From Avichristensenella sp031550095 (GTDB taxonomy: Bacteria; Bacillota; Clostridia; Christensenellales; Aristaeellaceae): 21,880 nucleotides of DNA. Below are positions 7,282 to 14,956 of this stretch, piece by piece. The position numbers and the translations under genes are program-made. Every line of letters starts with the position of its first letter. The stretch's first letter is position 1. The stretch is taken from assembly GCA_031550095.1 (NCBI GenBank), contig JAVBOX010000004.1:1-21880 (forward strand). The letters run 5' to 3'. The notes beneath the pieces are model-generated. The model was not told the DNA's origin, did no database searches, and saw only the letters and a program-made list of their open reading frames with translations.

Positions 7282-9906
7282 ATGCGCAAAGCCCCGCCGG
7301 CTCAAGAAAAGGCTCTCCACCTGGAAGCTTCCGTTCAGCGTTTTTCTAGAATGGAAGAGGATCAGCTCCTGAAGGAGCTTGACACGGCAAGGAGCGGGCT
7401 TTCCTCCTCGGTCGCCCAGGAGCGCCTGGAGGAAAATGGTGAAAACCAGATCAACTACGGAAAGAGCCAGCCTTGGTTCGTCCGGCTGCTCCTGTCCTTT
7501 GCCAACCCTTTCAGCCTAGTGCTCCTTTTGGTGGCCATCGCTTCGTTTTTTACGGAGATCCTCCTGACGGACGAAAAGTCCTGGGCCACGGTGGTCATCA
7601 TCCTCTCCCTGATCGGCATCTCCGGTGTGCTCCAGTTCGTTCAGGAGTCCAAGTCCGACAAAGCCGCGGAAAAGCTCAAGGCCATGGTCTCCTCCAGCGC
7701 CGCAGCCCTGCGGGATGGCGCCGTCTCCGAGATTCCCATGAAGAGCATCGTGGTGGGAGATATCATCAAAATCTCCGCCGGAGACATGATGCCCGCCGAC
7801 ATTCGCATCCTGACCGCCAAGGATTTATTCATCGGGCAGGCCGCACTCACGGGGGAATCGGAGCCGGTGGAAAAGTTCCCCATGGCAAACGAAGCGTACC
7901 GCTCCGCCTTGGAAGCCGTAAACATCGCCTACATGGGAACCAACGTGGTCAGCGGAAGCGCCACCGCCGTGGTCATCGCGACGGGCAACAGCACCTACTT
8001 CGGCTCCATCGCCAAGGATCTGACCGGCCGGCGGGCCCTCACCAGCTTTGAAAAGGGCGTGGCCAACGTGAGCCGCCTGCTGTTGCGCCTGATGCTGGTC
8101 ATGGTGCCCGTCATCTTCGTGGTGAACGGCATATCCAAGCACAACTGGGTCAGCGCCCTGCTTTTCGCCCTGTCCGTGGCCGTGGGCATCACGCCGGAGC
8201 TCCTGCCCATGATCATGACCAGCACCCTGGCCAAGGGGGCCGTGGCCATGTCCAAGCATAAGACAATCGTAAAAAGCATCGCCTCCATCCAGAGCTTTGG
8301 CGCCATGGACGTGCTTTGCACCGACAAAACCGGCACATTGACCGAGGACAAGATCGTCCTGGAGCGCTATCTGGATGTTCATGGCAACGACGACCTGCGG
8401 GTGCTGCGGCACGCGTACCTGAACAGCTATTTTCAGACAGGGCTGAAGAACCTCATCGACCTGGCGATCATTGCCCGGGCTGAAAAAGAAGGTTACGCCA
8501 CCTGGGACGACACCTACAAAAAGGTGGATGAGATCCCCTTCGACTTTGTGCGCCGCCGCATGTCCGTGGTACTGGAAAACCCCCAGGGGAAGCGCCAGCT
8601 CATCGCCAAAGGCGCCGTGGAGGAAATGATCAAGTGCTGCTCCTATGCGGAATTCAAGGGAGAGGTGATTCCCTTTGACGACACCATCCGGCAGGAGGTC
8701 GCCCAGATCACCGACCGCCTTAACGAGCAGGGCCTTCGCGTGGTGGCCGTGGCCCAGAAGAACGAGGTTCGCGACACCCACTCTTTCAACGTGGATGACG
8801 AGAGGGATATGGTTCTCCTTGGTTATGTGGGGTTCCTGGATCCCCCCAAGCAGAGCGCGAAAGAGGCCATCTCCGCCCTTCACGACCACGGCGTTCGGGT
8901 GGTGGTGCTCACCGGGGACAATGAAAAGGTGGCCGACACGGTCTGCGCCCAGGTAGGGCTTGTCACCAACGGCTATCTGCTGGGCAGCGATATGGAGGGC
9001 CTTTCGGATGAGGCGCTCCAGGAGAAGGCCAAAGGCATTAACCTGTTCGCCAAGCTATCACCCTCCCAGAAGGTTCGCGTGGTGAGCGCCCTGCAGAAGG
9101 CGGGCCATGTGGTGGGCTATATGGGGGATGGCATCAACGACGCCCCCGCGCTGCACCAGTCCGATGTTGGCGTCTCCGTGGATTCGGCGGTGGACATCGC
9201 CAAGGAGAGCGCCGACATCATCCTGCTGGAAAAGAACCTGATGGTGCTGGAAGAGGGGGTCGTGGAAGGCCGCAGAACCTTCGGCAACATCATCAAGTAC
9301 ATCAAGATGGCCACCAGCGGCAACTTCGGCAACATGTTCAGCATGCTGGCGGCCAGCATCTTTCTGCCCTTTTTGCCCATGGTGCCCATCCAGATCCTGA
9401 CCCAAAACCTGCTCTATGACTTTTCCCAGATCACCATCCCCTTTGACCGGATGGACGAGGAATACATTAAGAAGCCCCAGAAATGGGACACCAAGAGCAT
9501 CGAGCGGTTCATGTACTGGTTCGGGCCTCTTTCCTCCTTATTCGATATCCTTTCGTTCCTCCTGCTGTTCTTCGTGTTCAAAGCGGACTCCGTGGCCAGG
9601 CAGGCCACATTCCAGACCGGCTGGTTCATGGTGGGCCTCATGACCCAGACGCTCATCGTCCATCTGGTCCGCACCGCCAAAATTCCTTTTGTGGAGAGCC
9701 GCGCAACATGGCCGGTGATGCTTTCCACGCTGGTCATCAGCGTCGTTGCCATCGTCATCCCGTACACCCTGCTGGGCCAGGGGCTGGACATGGTTTCCAT
9801 GCCCTTCGCGTTTATCCCCGCCCTTCTTTTGGTCATGGTGGCCTACGCCTTCATGGTGCAGTTCGTCAAGAAGCTCTACATCAGGCGCTATGGGCATTGG
9901 ATCTGA
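7282..9906 (+). CDS. mgtA: Magnesium-transporting P-type ATPase (MgtA/MgtB type)
   Basis: This plasma-membrane P3B-type ATPase imports Mg2+ using ATP. From the ATG at 7282 it has 874 aa, close to the 850-910 usual for MgtA. In that numbering the actuator motif TGES is at about 190-193, the phosphorylation motif DKTGTLT begins at Asp348, and the hinge GDGINDAP begins at 615. The C-terminal membrane half carries family landmarks: GNIIKYIKMATSGNFGNMFS, then QILTQNLLYDFSQ and PFDRMD. The N-terminal hydrophilic segment is followed by paired helices around residues 65-120. ATG 7282 is preferred to GTG 7273 (three codons longer): the only purine-rich site, AAGAAAG (7265-7271), is 10 nt from the ATG but abuts the GTG. 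It is a single gene with its own strong promoter and structured leader. Confidence 0.95.
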   Translation: MRKAPPAQEKALHLEASVQRFSRMEEDQLLKELDTARSGLSSSVAQERLEENGENQINYGKSQPWFVRLLLSFANPFSLVLLLVAIASFFTEILLTDEKSWATVVIILSLIGISGVLQFVQESKSDKAAEKLKAMVSSSAAALRDGAVSEIPMKSIVVGDIIKISAGDMMPADIRILTAKDLFIGQAALTGESEPVEKFPMANEAYRSALEAVNIAYMGTNVVSGSATAVVIATGNSTYFGSIAKDLTGRRALTSFEKGVANVSRLLLRLMLVMVPVIFVVNGISKHNWVSALLFALSVAVGITPELLPMIMTSTLAKGAVAMSKHKTIVKSIASIQSFGAMDVLCTDKTGTLTEDKIVLERYLDVHGNDDLRVLRHAYLNSYFQTGLKNLIDLAIIARAEKEGYATWDDTYKKVDEIPFDFVRRRMSVVLENPQGKRQLIAKGAVEEMIKCCSYAEFKGEVIPFDDTIRQEVAQITDRLNEQGLRVVAVAQKNEVRDTHSFNVDDERDMVLLGYVGFLDPPKQSAKEAISALHDHGVRVVVLTGDNEKVADTVCAQVGLVTNGYLLGSDMEGLSDEALQEKAKGINLFAKLSPSQKVRVVSALQKAGHVVGYMGDGINDAPALHQSDVGVSVDSAVDIAKESADIILLEKNLMVLEEGVVEGRRTFGNIIKYIKMATSGNFGNMFSMLAASIFLPFLPMVPIQILTQNLLYDFSQITIPFDRMDEEYIKKPQKWDTKSIERFMYWFGPLSSLFDILSFLLLFFVFKADSVARQATFQTGWFMVGLMTQTLIVHLVRTAKIPFVESRATWPVMLSTLVISVVAIVIPYTLLGQGLDMVSMPFAFIPALLLVMVAYAFMVQFVKKLYIRRYGHWI

Positions 9907-9936
9907 CAAATTCCAAGTCAAGGGAGGCAATGAGCC

Positions 9937-10068
9937 ATGAAAGCGCACTCCGCCAATCGCTTTAGCGCCTTCGAATCCACTGCGATCAGGACGGGAAAGC
10001 CGCCCTATACGCCATGGAATCCCCCGAGCATCGGCGTTTGGCTATGGATGAAGGCCTTCGGCATCTGA
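9937..10068 (+). CDS. Possible 43-codon small protein downstream of mgtA
   Basis: Just after mgtA, GGGAGG (9922-9927) is followed 9 nt later by ATG 9937, opening a 43-codon frame that begins MKAHSANRFSAFES and ends WLWMKAFGI before TGA at 10066-10068. About 70 percent of third codon positions are G or C. The product has no membrane segment, so it does not resemble the MgtR/MgtS peptides of enterobacteria. A competing ATG at 9930 with the same ribosome site gives only 11 codons. No homology is recognised; it may be a chance frame. The rest of 9907-10146 shows nothing else except the GH32 ribosome site. Confidence 0.22.
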   Translation: MKAHSANRFSAFESTAIRTGKPPYTPWNPPSIGVWLWMKAFGI

Positions 10069-10146
10069 AGGGAATGCGGTCCCGGAAAAGCAAAACCCCC
10101 TGGAATATGGGCAAGGATTGTTCAAATAAAAAAAGAGGTGAAGCAC

Positions 10147-11616
10147 ATGTCCGATCTTTTGACGAAGGCCAACGCCTATGTGGCTGCCCATCGCGAAAAC
10201 GTCGATTCGCGCTATCGTCCCCTTTACCACCAATCCGTCCCCATCGGTTGGTTGAATGACCCCAATGGATTCAGCTTCTTTCGCGGGGAATACCATCTGT
10301 TTTATCAGTTCCATCCCTATGATTCCGTCTGGGGGCCCATGCACTGGGGGCATTGGGCCAGCAAGGACCTGCTCCACTGGCGGGAGATGCCCGTCGCCAT
10401 GGCGCCGGACATGCCCTTTGACTCGGGCGGATGCTTCTCGGGAACGGCCTTGGCGCAAGGGGACAAGCTCATGATCTTCTATACGGGCGTCACAGCGCCG
10501 GACGAAACCGGCAAGCGCCTCCAACAGCAGTGCGTTGCCGAGACCCTGGACGGGATACACATGGAAAAATACCCGGAAAATCCCGTGATCGGCAGGGCGC
10601 AGCTTCCAGAAGGCGCCAACCCCTATGATTTCCGCGACCCGAAAATCTTCAAGGCCGAGGCGGGCTATGGGATGATCCTCGCCTCCCAGGGGCCAAGCGG
10701 AGGCCAGCTGCTCCTCTATCGGTCTGATGATCTGTATACCTGGCGGTACGCGGGGGTTTTCATGGATGGCTTCGGCGTGATGAGCGAATGCCCGGATTAT
10801 TTTGCCCTGGACGGTCGGGAGGCTGTCATTGCCTGCGCAATCCGGATGCCGGAGGAGGGCACACGCTGGCCCAATGACCGGCCAGTGGTCAGCGTCATCG
10901 GCCATACGGACAAAGAGACCGGCCTTTTCCAGGCGGAGGAACCCTGGTGCGCCGTGGATTGCGGTCTGGACTTCTACGCGCCGCAAACCATGGAAGCGCC
11001 GGATGGGCGGCGGATTCTCATCGGTTGGATGCTTCTGCCCGGGCGGCAAGTGCCCACCCACACCCTGGGCCATGGCTGGGCCGGGGTGATGACCCTTCCC
11101 AGAGAATGCCACATCCGTCAGGGGAGGCTCTATCAGCAGCCCATTCGGGAGCTGGAGGCCTTGCGCCGGAATGAGAAGGCATGGGCTGACCAGCAAATCC
11201 AGGGGGATGTACGCTTGGCCGGCATGGAAGGGAGCCATATAGAGCTGGACATGGAGCTGGATCTTTCGGAGGCCCCGCGCCTTTCCCTCTACCTGATGGA
11301 GAGCGGGGCGGAACGCTTTGAGATTGCCTATGATACAAAGGCCCAGGTACTCCGGGTGGATAAATCCGCCCTTGGTTTCCCGGAGGTGGGGGACTACAGG
11401 GAAACCCAATCCGCGGTTTCCGTGCCCCTCAAGGAGGGCAAGCTGCGGCTCCAGGTGTTTGTGGATACCTGCGCCGTGGAAGTCTTTGCCAACGATGGTC
11501 AAGTTGCCCTCGCGTCTCTTGCCCATCCCAAATCCCAGGGAACGGGCGTAAGCTTCCATGTGGAGGGGATATGCAGGGCGGGGAGCATCCGGAAATGGGA
11601 CGTGAGCATGGCGTGA
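10147..11616 (+). CDS. GH32 beta-fructofuranosidase / sucrose-6-phosphate hydrolase
   Basis: This cytosolic glycoside hydrolase (489 aa, no signal peptide) cleaves the fructosyl bond of sucrose or sucrose-6-phosphate (SacA/ScrB type). The N-terminal five-bladed propeller carries the three GH32 signatures: WLNDPNG with nucleophile Asp38, FRDP with stabiliser Asp164, and SECPD with acid/base Glu214. A C-terminal beta-sandwich ends with the typical CAVEVFANDGQ. The start is ATG 10147; the in-frame GTG at 10138 is part of the Shine-Dalgarno AAGAGGTG (10133-10140). No PTS or sucrose transporter is adjacent, so phosphorylated versus free sucrose or short fructans cannot be decided. It ends 6 bp from the convergent tetR gene; no clear upstream promoter was found. 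Confidence 0.9.
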   Translation: MSDLLTKANAYVAAHRENVDSRYRPLYHQSVPIGWLNDPNGFSFFRGEYHLFYQFHPYDSVWGPMHWGHWASKDLLHWREMPVAMAPDMPFDSGGCFSGTALAQGDKLMIFYTGVTAPDETGKRLQQQCVAETLDGIHMEKYPENPVIGRAQLPEGANPYDFRDPKIFKAEAGYGMILASQGPSGGQLLLYRSDDLYTWRYAGVFMDGFGVMSECPDYFALDGREAVIACAIRMPEEGTRWPNDRPVVSVIGHTDKETGLFQAEEPWCAVDCGLDFYAPQTMEAPDGRRILIGWMLLPGRQVPTHTLGHGWAGVMTLPRECHIRQGRLYQQPIRELEALRRNEKAWADQQIQGDVRLAGMEGSHIELDMELDLSEAPRLSLYLMESGAERFEIAYDTKAQVLRVDKSALGFPEVGDYRETQSAVSVPLKEGKLRLQVFVDTCAVEVFANDGQVALASLAHPKSQGTGVSFHVEGICRAGSIRKWDVSMA

Positions 11617-11622
11617 TTCCGC

Positions 11623-12195
11623 TTAGCTCATGTTTCGCAGCCCATTCTGGCCTCCGTATAGCAGCTGAATCAGCAGTTCCGCCATGCGCGCCGGCGAGTC
11701 TGCCATGCCTTCCTGGAGCCAGCATTGTATCACGCTGATGCTCCCGGTCACCCCAAAGGTCTTGATGTAGTTCAGGGTCCGGGGATCAAACCCCGGGTTC
11801 ACATGCTCGGAGATGACCTGAGCAAGCTCCATGATGTCCTTTTGAAAAGAGGAATCGCTGTTTTCCCCCAGCAGGGACCGAAAGAGCTCCACATTGTCCT
11901 GAAAATATTCCAGAATGCGGGTGAGGAGCTGGGCGGAGAGGGGCAGCTTGGCATTGATGCTTTGGCTATTGATATAGCGGCCGATGTCGCCGATGATCTC
12001 CTGCTTGATCTTCATCAGCAAATCATAGGGGTCAGCGTAGTGGTTGTAAAATGTGCTGCGGTTGATGCCGGCCGCGTCGCACAGGGCGCGGACGGAAATC
12101 TTGGAAATATGCTGCTCCTTGATGAGCTGCACCAGGGCGTTTTTCAAAAGCACTTGGGTCAGCTTGACCCGTTGGTCAACTTTTTCTCCCTTCAT
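11623..12195 (-). CDS. TetR/AcrR-family transcriptional regulator
   Basis: This is a 190-aa one-component DNA-binding regulator. The N-terminal three-helix domain contains the helix-turn-helix ISVRALCDAAGINRSTFYNHY (about residues 32-52), a very typical TetR recognition helix; the C-terminal helical domain binds an unknown ligand. ATG at 12195 is chosen because GAGAGGAG lies just upstream on the minus strand; a longer frame back to 12321 would run across the palindrome and up to the -10. It is divergent from the lipid-kinase/CDF pair, sharing a promoter region, and convergent with the GH32 gene. Control of the divergent pair and of itself is the natural inference. The C-terminal domain resembles that of regulators annotated with a TetR-like C-terminal domain (DhaS/YsiA-like), from memory only. 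Confidence 0.88.
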   Translation of the reverse strand: MKGEKVDQRVKLTQVLLKNALVQLIKEQHISKISVRALCDAAGINRSTFYNHYADPYDLLMKIKQEIIGDIGRYINSQSINAKLPLSAQLLTRILEYFQDNVELFRSLLGENSDSSFQKDIMELAQVISEHVNPGFDPRTLNYIKTFGVTGSISVIQCWLQEGMADSPARMAELLIQLLYGGQNGLRNMS

Positions 12196-12245
12196 AAGGC
12201 TCCTCTCCATCTCCATTTTGACGATATGCGGTATTTTTCCATATG

Positions 12246-12280
12246 AATCCGCGACACTTTTCATGGAAGTGTCGCGGATT
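12246..12280 (-). promoter_or_regulatory. 14+14 bp perfect palindrome in the tetR leader (probable operator or RNA hairpin)
   Basis: AATCCGCGACACTT (12246-12259) and AAGTGTCGCGGATT (12267-12280) are perfect inverted repeats around the 7-bp spacer TTCATGG. The site lies between the tetR promoter and tetR start codon. No T run follows on either strand, so it is not a standard terminator. TetR proteins bind palindromes near their own genes, so an autoregulatory operator is the first hypothesis; a stable RNA hairpin in the tetR leader is the alternative. Confidence 0.6.
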
Positions 12281-12305
12281 TGACCAACCCGCCAAACGCT
12301 GTCGG

Positions 12306-12334
12306 TTGTAATCCAACACACTGTCCATTATAAT
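12306..12334 (+). promoter_or_regulatory. Promoter of the lipid-kinase/CDF pair (plus arm of a symmetric bidirectional promoter)
   Basis: The -35 TTGTAA (12306-12311, 4 of 6) is spaced 17 bp from the -10 TATAAT (12329-12334, perfect). The transcript would begin near 12341, a short distance before the GGGAGG at 12363-12368. The -10 overlaps that of the divergent tetR promoter through the palindrome ATTATAAT (12327-12334). Confidence 0.6.
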
Positions 12335-12355
12335 TCCAATTGGATGAAACGACAA
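12327..12355 (-). promoter_or_regulatory. Promoter of tetR (minus arm of a symmetric bidirectional promoter)
   Basis: On the minus strand the -35 TTGTCG (12355-12350, 4 of 6) is 17 bp from a perfect -10 TATAAT (12332-12327). The arrangement mirrors the plus-strand promoter exactly about position 12330.5. Transcription would begin near 12320, so the 12246-12280 palindrome would be within the first 75 nt of the tetR transcript. Confidence 0.6.
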
Positions 12356-12375
12356 CCGCGTTGGGAGGTTTTCTT

Positions 12376-13101
12376 TTGTTTTATGAAGGTTTGAAAGGCC
12401 TTGGGGCTTTGGCGGGATATTTTATCGGCGTGATTCTCGTCATGTTCGTCTTGAAGAAGCTTTGCAAGCTTCCAAGGGAGGTTTTCCGAAAGACCCTGCA
12501 CATCTTCGCCGTGATGTCCATCCTGGTGGTGCTGGCGGCATGCGCTCAATGGCAGGGCGCTTTGCTTGCGGTATTGGCTTTCGCGGCCATCGTGTATCCG
12601 GCGCTGGCATGGCTGGAGCGGCTGCCAGTGTATGGCAGGATTCTGCCCGAGCGAAAGCCCGGGGAGATCAAAAAAAGCTTGCTCCTGTATTTTCTCATGA
12701 TGGGGCTCCTCATCGCCGTCTTTTGGGGATGGCTTGGCGCCCAGTGGAAGTATATCATCCTCGTCGCCATGATGGCCTGGGGGTTTGGGGACGCTTCGGC
12801 GGCCCTCATCGGCAAGGCTTTTGGCCGCCATCCCATTCGGCACCGCTGGGTGGATGGGAAAAAGACGGCGGAGGGCACGGCCTCCATGTGGGCGGTATCC
12901 GGGGTGGTGATCTTTGTGGCTACCGTCCTTCGCTCCGGGGCTCCCTGGTATGTTTGCCTCCTGATCGCCGCCCTAGTGGCACCGATATGCGCCTTGGTGG
13001 AGCTGATCTCCAAGGGCGGCACCGACACGGTGACCGTTCCGGTCACGGCGGGCTTCCTTCTGTTCATCGCCTTTAGGGCCTTCGCCCTCGTGGGGGCGTA
13101 G
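12376..13101 (+). CDS. Dolichol/phytol-kinase-like membrane protein (COG0170, CTP-dependent type)
   Basis: This is an integral membrane enzyme of the SEC59/VTE5/CdsA-like superfamily, whose members transfer phosphate from CTP to polyprenol, phytol, farnesol or diacylglycerol. It has 241 aa with about six or seven hydrophobic segments. Family landmarks are FRKTLHI (38-44), GDASAALIGKAFG (138-150), the basic stretch with GKKTAEGT (161-168) and GTDTVTVPV (215-223), equivalent to the LDNLTVP-type motif. The start is TTG 12376, because GGGAGG (12363-12368) is 7 nt upstream; an in-frame TTG at 12340 lies at the expected transcription start and has no ribosome site. The CDF-like gene begins 1 bp after its stop, implying an operon. 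The lipid substrate is not determined. Confidence 0.8.
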   Translation: MFYEGLKGLGALAGYFIGVILVMFVLKKLCKLPREVFRKTLHIFAVMSILVVLAACAQWQGALLAVLAFAAIVYPALAWLERLPVYGRILPERKPGEIKKSLLLYFLMMGLLIAVFWGWLGAQWKYIILVAMMAWGFGDASAALIGKAFGRHPIRHRWVDGKKTAEGTASMWAVSGVVIFVATVLRSGAPWYVCLLIAALVAPICALVELISKGGTDTVTVPVTAGFLLFIAFRAFALVGA

Positions 13102-13102
13102 C

Positions 13103-13771
13103 ATGGCGGAAAAAGCGGATCGCCTAATCGCGAGGGAAACCGCCAAAGGGGAGAGAACGCTCCTCACCTCCCTGCTGCTCAGCGCCCCTGCGCCCCTAGT
13201 CACCATTCTTGCGGCCATTTCCAGCGGTTCCGCAACCCAAATCGCCGATTGCCTCCGGCGAAGCACAGAACTGCTGGCCATCCTGGCCTCCTATATCATC
13301 TTTCAAAAGCAAAAAGAGAAAAACCTGCCGGAGGCGGAGAAGAAAAGGCTTACGGGCCTTTCGGAGCTGTTCATCGGCGCGGCCATGCTGCTCTCCGGCA
13401 GCGCCATGCTCTTTATGGGCATTTTAAGGCTTTTAAATCCTGTATCCGCGGGAAACTCCATCATGGGCCTTGTGATTGCCTTCCTTGGCGTGATCACCAA
13501 CGGGTGGTTCTGGCTGCGCTACCGGGGAATGACAAGGGAAGGGCGATGCGGGGTGCTGGCCACCCAGCAGGCCCTTTACCGGGCCAAAACCCTGGTGGAT
13601 CTATGCGTCACCCTGGCGTTGGCCGCCATCGTCCTTGCCCCCGGCCGTCCATCCACTCGATACGTGGATCCCATTGGATCCATGGCTGTGGCGGTCTATC
13701 TGCTGATCAACGGGATGGGCATGTTTCAAAAGGGGCGCAAAACCCAGAAAAACGCTTCAAGGATCGGGTAA
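13103..13771 (+). CDS. Short cation-diffusion-facilitator-like membrane protein with altered metal site
   Basis: This is a 222-aa polytopic protein resembling the transmembrane domain of CDF (Zn/Fe/Mn efflux) transporters. CDF-like traits are the TM2 stretch ATQIADCLRRSTELLAILAS, the TM5 stretch QALYRAKTLVDLCVTL, and YVDPIGSMAVAVYLLINGM for TM6. The cytosolic C-terminal metal-binding domain of about 80 residues is absent: the protein ends soon after TM6 with a basic tail. In TM2 the usual H/D-x3-D becomes Arg52-x3-Glu56 (only the preceding Asp49 is kept); in TM5 the usual H/D-x3-D becomes Lys162-x3-Asp166. It may therefore not transport the usual divalent metals. ATG 13103 follows the lipid-kinase stop by 1 bp, with GGGGG just upstream. 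It converges with the glycerate kinase gene, 6 bp apart. Confidence 0.7.
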   Translation: MAEKADRLIARETAKGERTLLTSLLLSAPAPLVTILAAISSGSATQIADCLRRSTELLAILASYIIFQKQKEKNLPEAEKKRLTGLSELFIGAAMLLSGSAMLFMGILRLLNPVSAGNSIMGLVIAFLGVITNGWFWLRYRGMTREGRCGVLATQQALYRAKTLVDLCVTLALAAIVLAPGRPSTRYVDPIGSMAVAVYLLINGMGMFQKGRKTQKNASRIG

Positions 13772-13777
13772 CTGGTA

Positions 13778-14920
13778 TCACACGGCCTTTCGCGCCGCCA
13801 GAAAGCTCATGGCCAGCGCATGGGCCAGCCTTTCCAGCAGTTCCTGGGATCTTTCGCAGGATTCCATAAGCGATATCGGCCCATCGGCAATGGAAAAAAC
13901 CCCATCGATACCATGGGCATACACGGCTTCCGCCCCGGCGCCAATGCCGCCTACCAGGGCAATGACGGGCACATGCCCCTGGGCTTTCGCCCGCTTGGCA
14001 ACGCCGATGGGGACCTTTCCATTTACGGTCTGTCCATCCAGGCGGCCTTCCCCGGTGATCACCAGGTCCGCGCCTTTCCGCTTTTCGTCAAAGCCCACCA
14101 GGTCCAAAACCGCCTCGATTCCCGATTGAAAAACCGAGCCGCAGAAGGCAAAAAGCCCCGCGCCCAACCCCCCCGCCGCTCCGGCGCCGGGCAAATCGGC
14201 CACCCGAATGCCCCATTGAGCCTCGAGCACATCCGCGTAGCGGCAAAGGGCGGCATCCAGCCTCTCCACCATCTCCCCCGTCGCGCCTTTTTGAGGGCCA
14301 TACACGGCGGAGGCCCCGTTTTCCCCGCAAAGAGGATTTTTAACGTCCACGGCGCAGATGATCTCGCATTCCTTGAGGCGGGGATCCAGGCCTGATATAT
14401 CCACCGTATGCAGCCGCAAAAGCTCCGCGCCGCCAAAGCCAAGCTCCACCCCATCCGCGTCCCGGAGGGATGCTCCCAAGGCCTGCGCCATGCCCGCGCC
14501 TCCATCGTTGGTGGCCGATCCCCCCAACCCGATGAGGATTTTGCGATGGCCTGCGTCCAACGCCGCCCGGATGAGTTCCCCCGTCCCATAGGTGGTGGCG
14601 ATCAAAGGATTTCGCCTGTCAGGGCTCACCAGCATCAGGCCGGAGGCGGCGCTCATCTCTATCACCGCCGTTCCGTTGGGCAAAACCCCGTAGCCGCCGG
14701 AAACCGTTTCACCCAGCGGTCCCATGGTCTGGCACGGGTGCCAGGCATTCTGATCGCCTCCCAGAATGGCCGCCACCGTTCCCTCCCCGCCATCCGCAAC
14801 AGGAACGTTCAGCGCCTCCGCCTCCGGATCGGCCCGGAGAATGCCCCTTTTCACAGCCTCTCCCGCGTCATAAGCCGAACAACACCCCTTGAACGAATCC
14901 ATCGCCACGATGACTTTCAT
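13778..14920 (-). CDS. glxK: Glycerate kinase (GlxK/GarK family)
   Basis: This cytosolic kinase phosphorylates D-glycerate with ATP (2-phosphoglycerate is the usual product of this family), feeding glycolysis. It has 380 aa, the normal length. Family motifs are MDSFKGCCSA at the N-terminus, VPVADGGEGT (39-48), GLGGSATNDGGAGMAQALG (131-149) and, near residues 285-310, VITGEGRLDGQTVNGKVP and GVAKRAK. ATG 14920 is preceded on the minus strand by AGGAGAGG. It lies 36 bp after the propeller-protein gene and is probably the last gene of the minus-strand operon. No glyoxylate or tartronate pathway gene is adjacent, so the source of glycerate is not shown by context. Confidence 0.92.
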   Translation of the reverse strand: MKVIVAMDSFKGCCSAYDAGEAVKRGILRADPEAEALNVPVADGGEGTVAAILGGDQNAWHPCQTMGPLGETVSGGYGVLPNGTAVIEMSAASGLMLVSPDRRNPLIATTYGTGELIRAALDAGHRKILIGLGGSATNDGGAGMAQALGASLRDADGVELGFGGAELLRLHTVDISGLDPRLKECEIICAVDVKNPLCGENGASAVYGPQKGATGEMVERLDAALCRYADVLEAQWGIRVADLPGAGAAGGLGAGLFAFCGSVFQSGIEAVLDLVGFDEKRKGADLVITGEGRLDGQTVNGKVPIGVAKRAKAQGHVPVIALVGGIGAGAEAVYAHGIDGVFSIADGPISLMESCERSQELLERLAHALAMSFLAARKAV

Positions 14921-14956
14921 CCTTTGTCCTCTCCTTTTTGGCCCTAAGCCATTGGG

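Noticed and set aside
7825..8889. 354-codon minus-strand open frame inside mgtA
   Set aside because: Composition is His/Gly/Val-rich, typical of an antisense shadow of a GC-rich gene, and mgtA carries every P-type ATPase motif across the same bases.
10042..11559. 505-codon minus-strand open frame opposite the GH32 gene
   Set aside because: It is a shadow frame; the plus strand encodes a full GH32 protein with all catalytic motifs.
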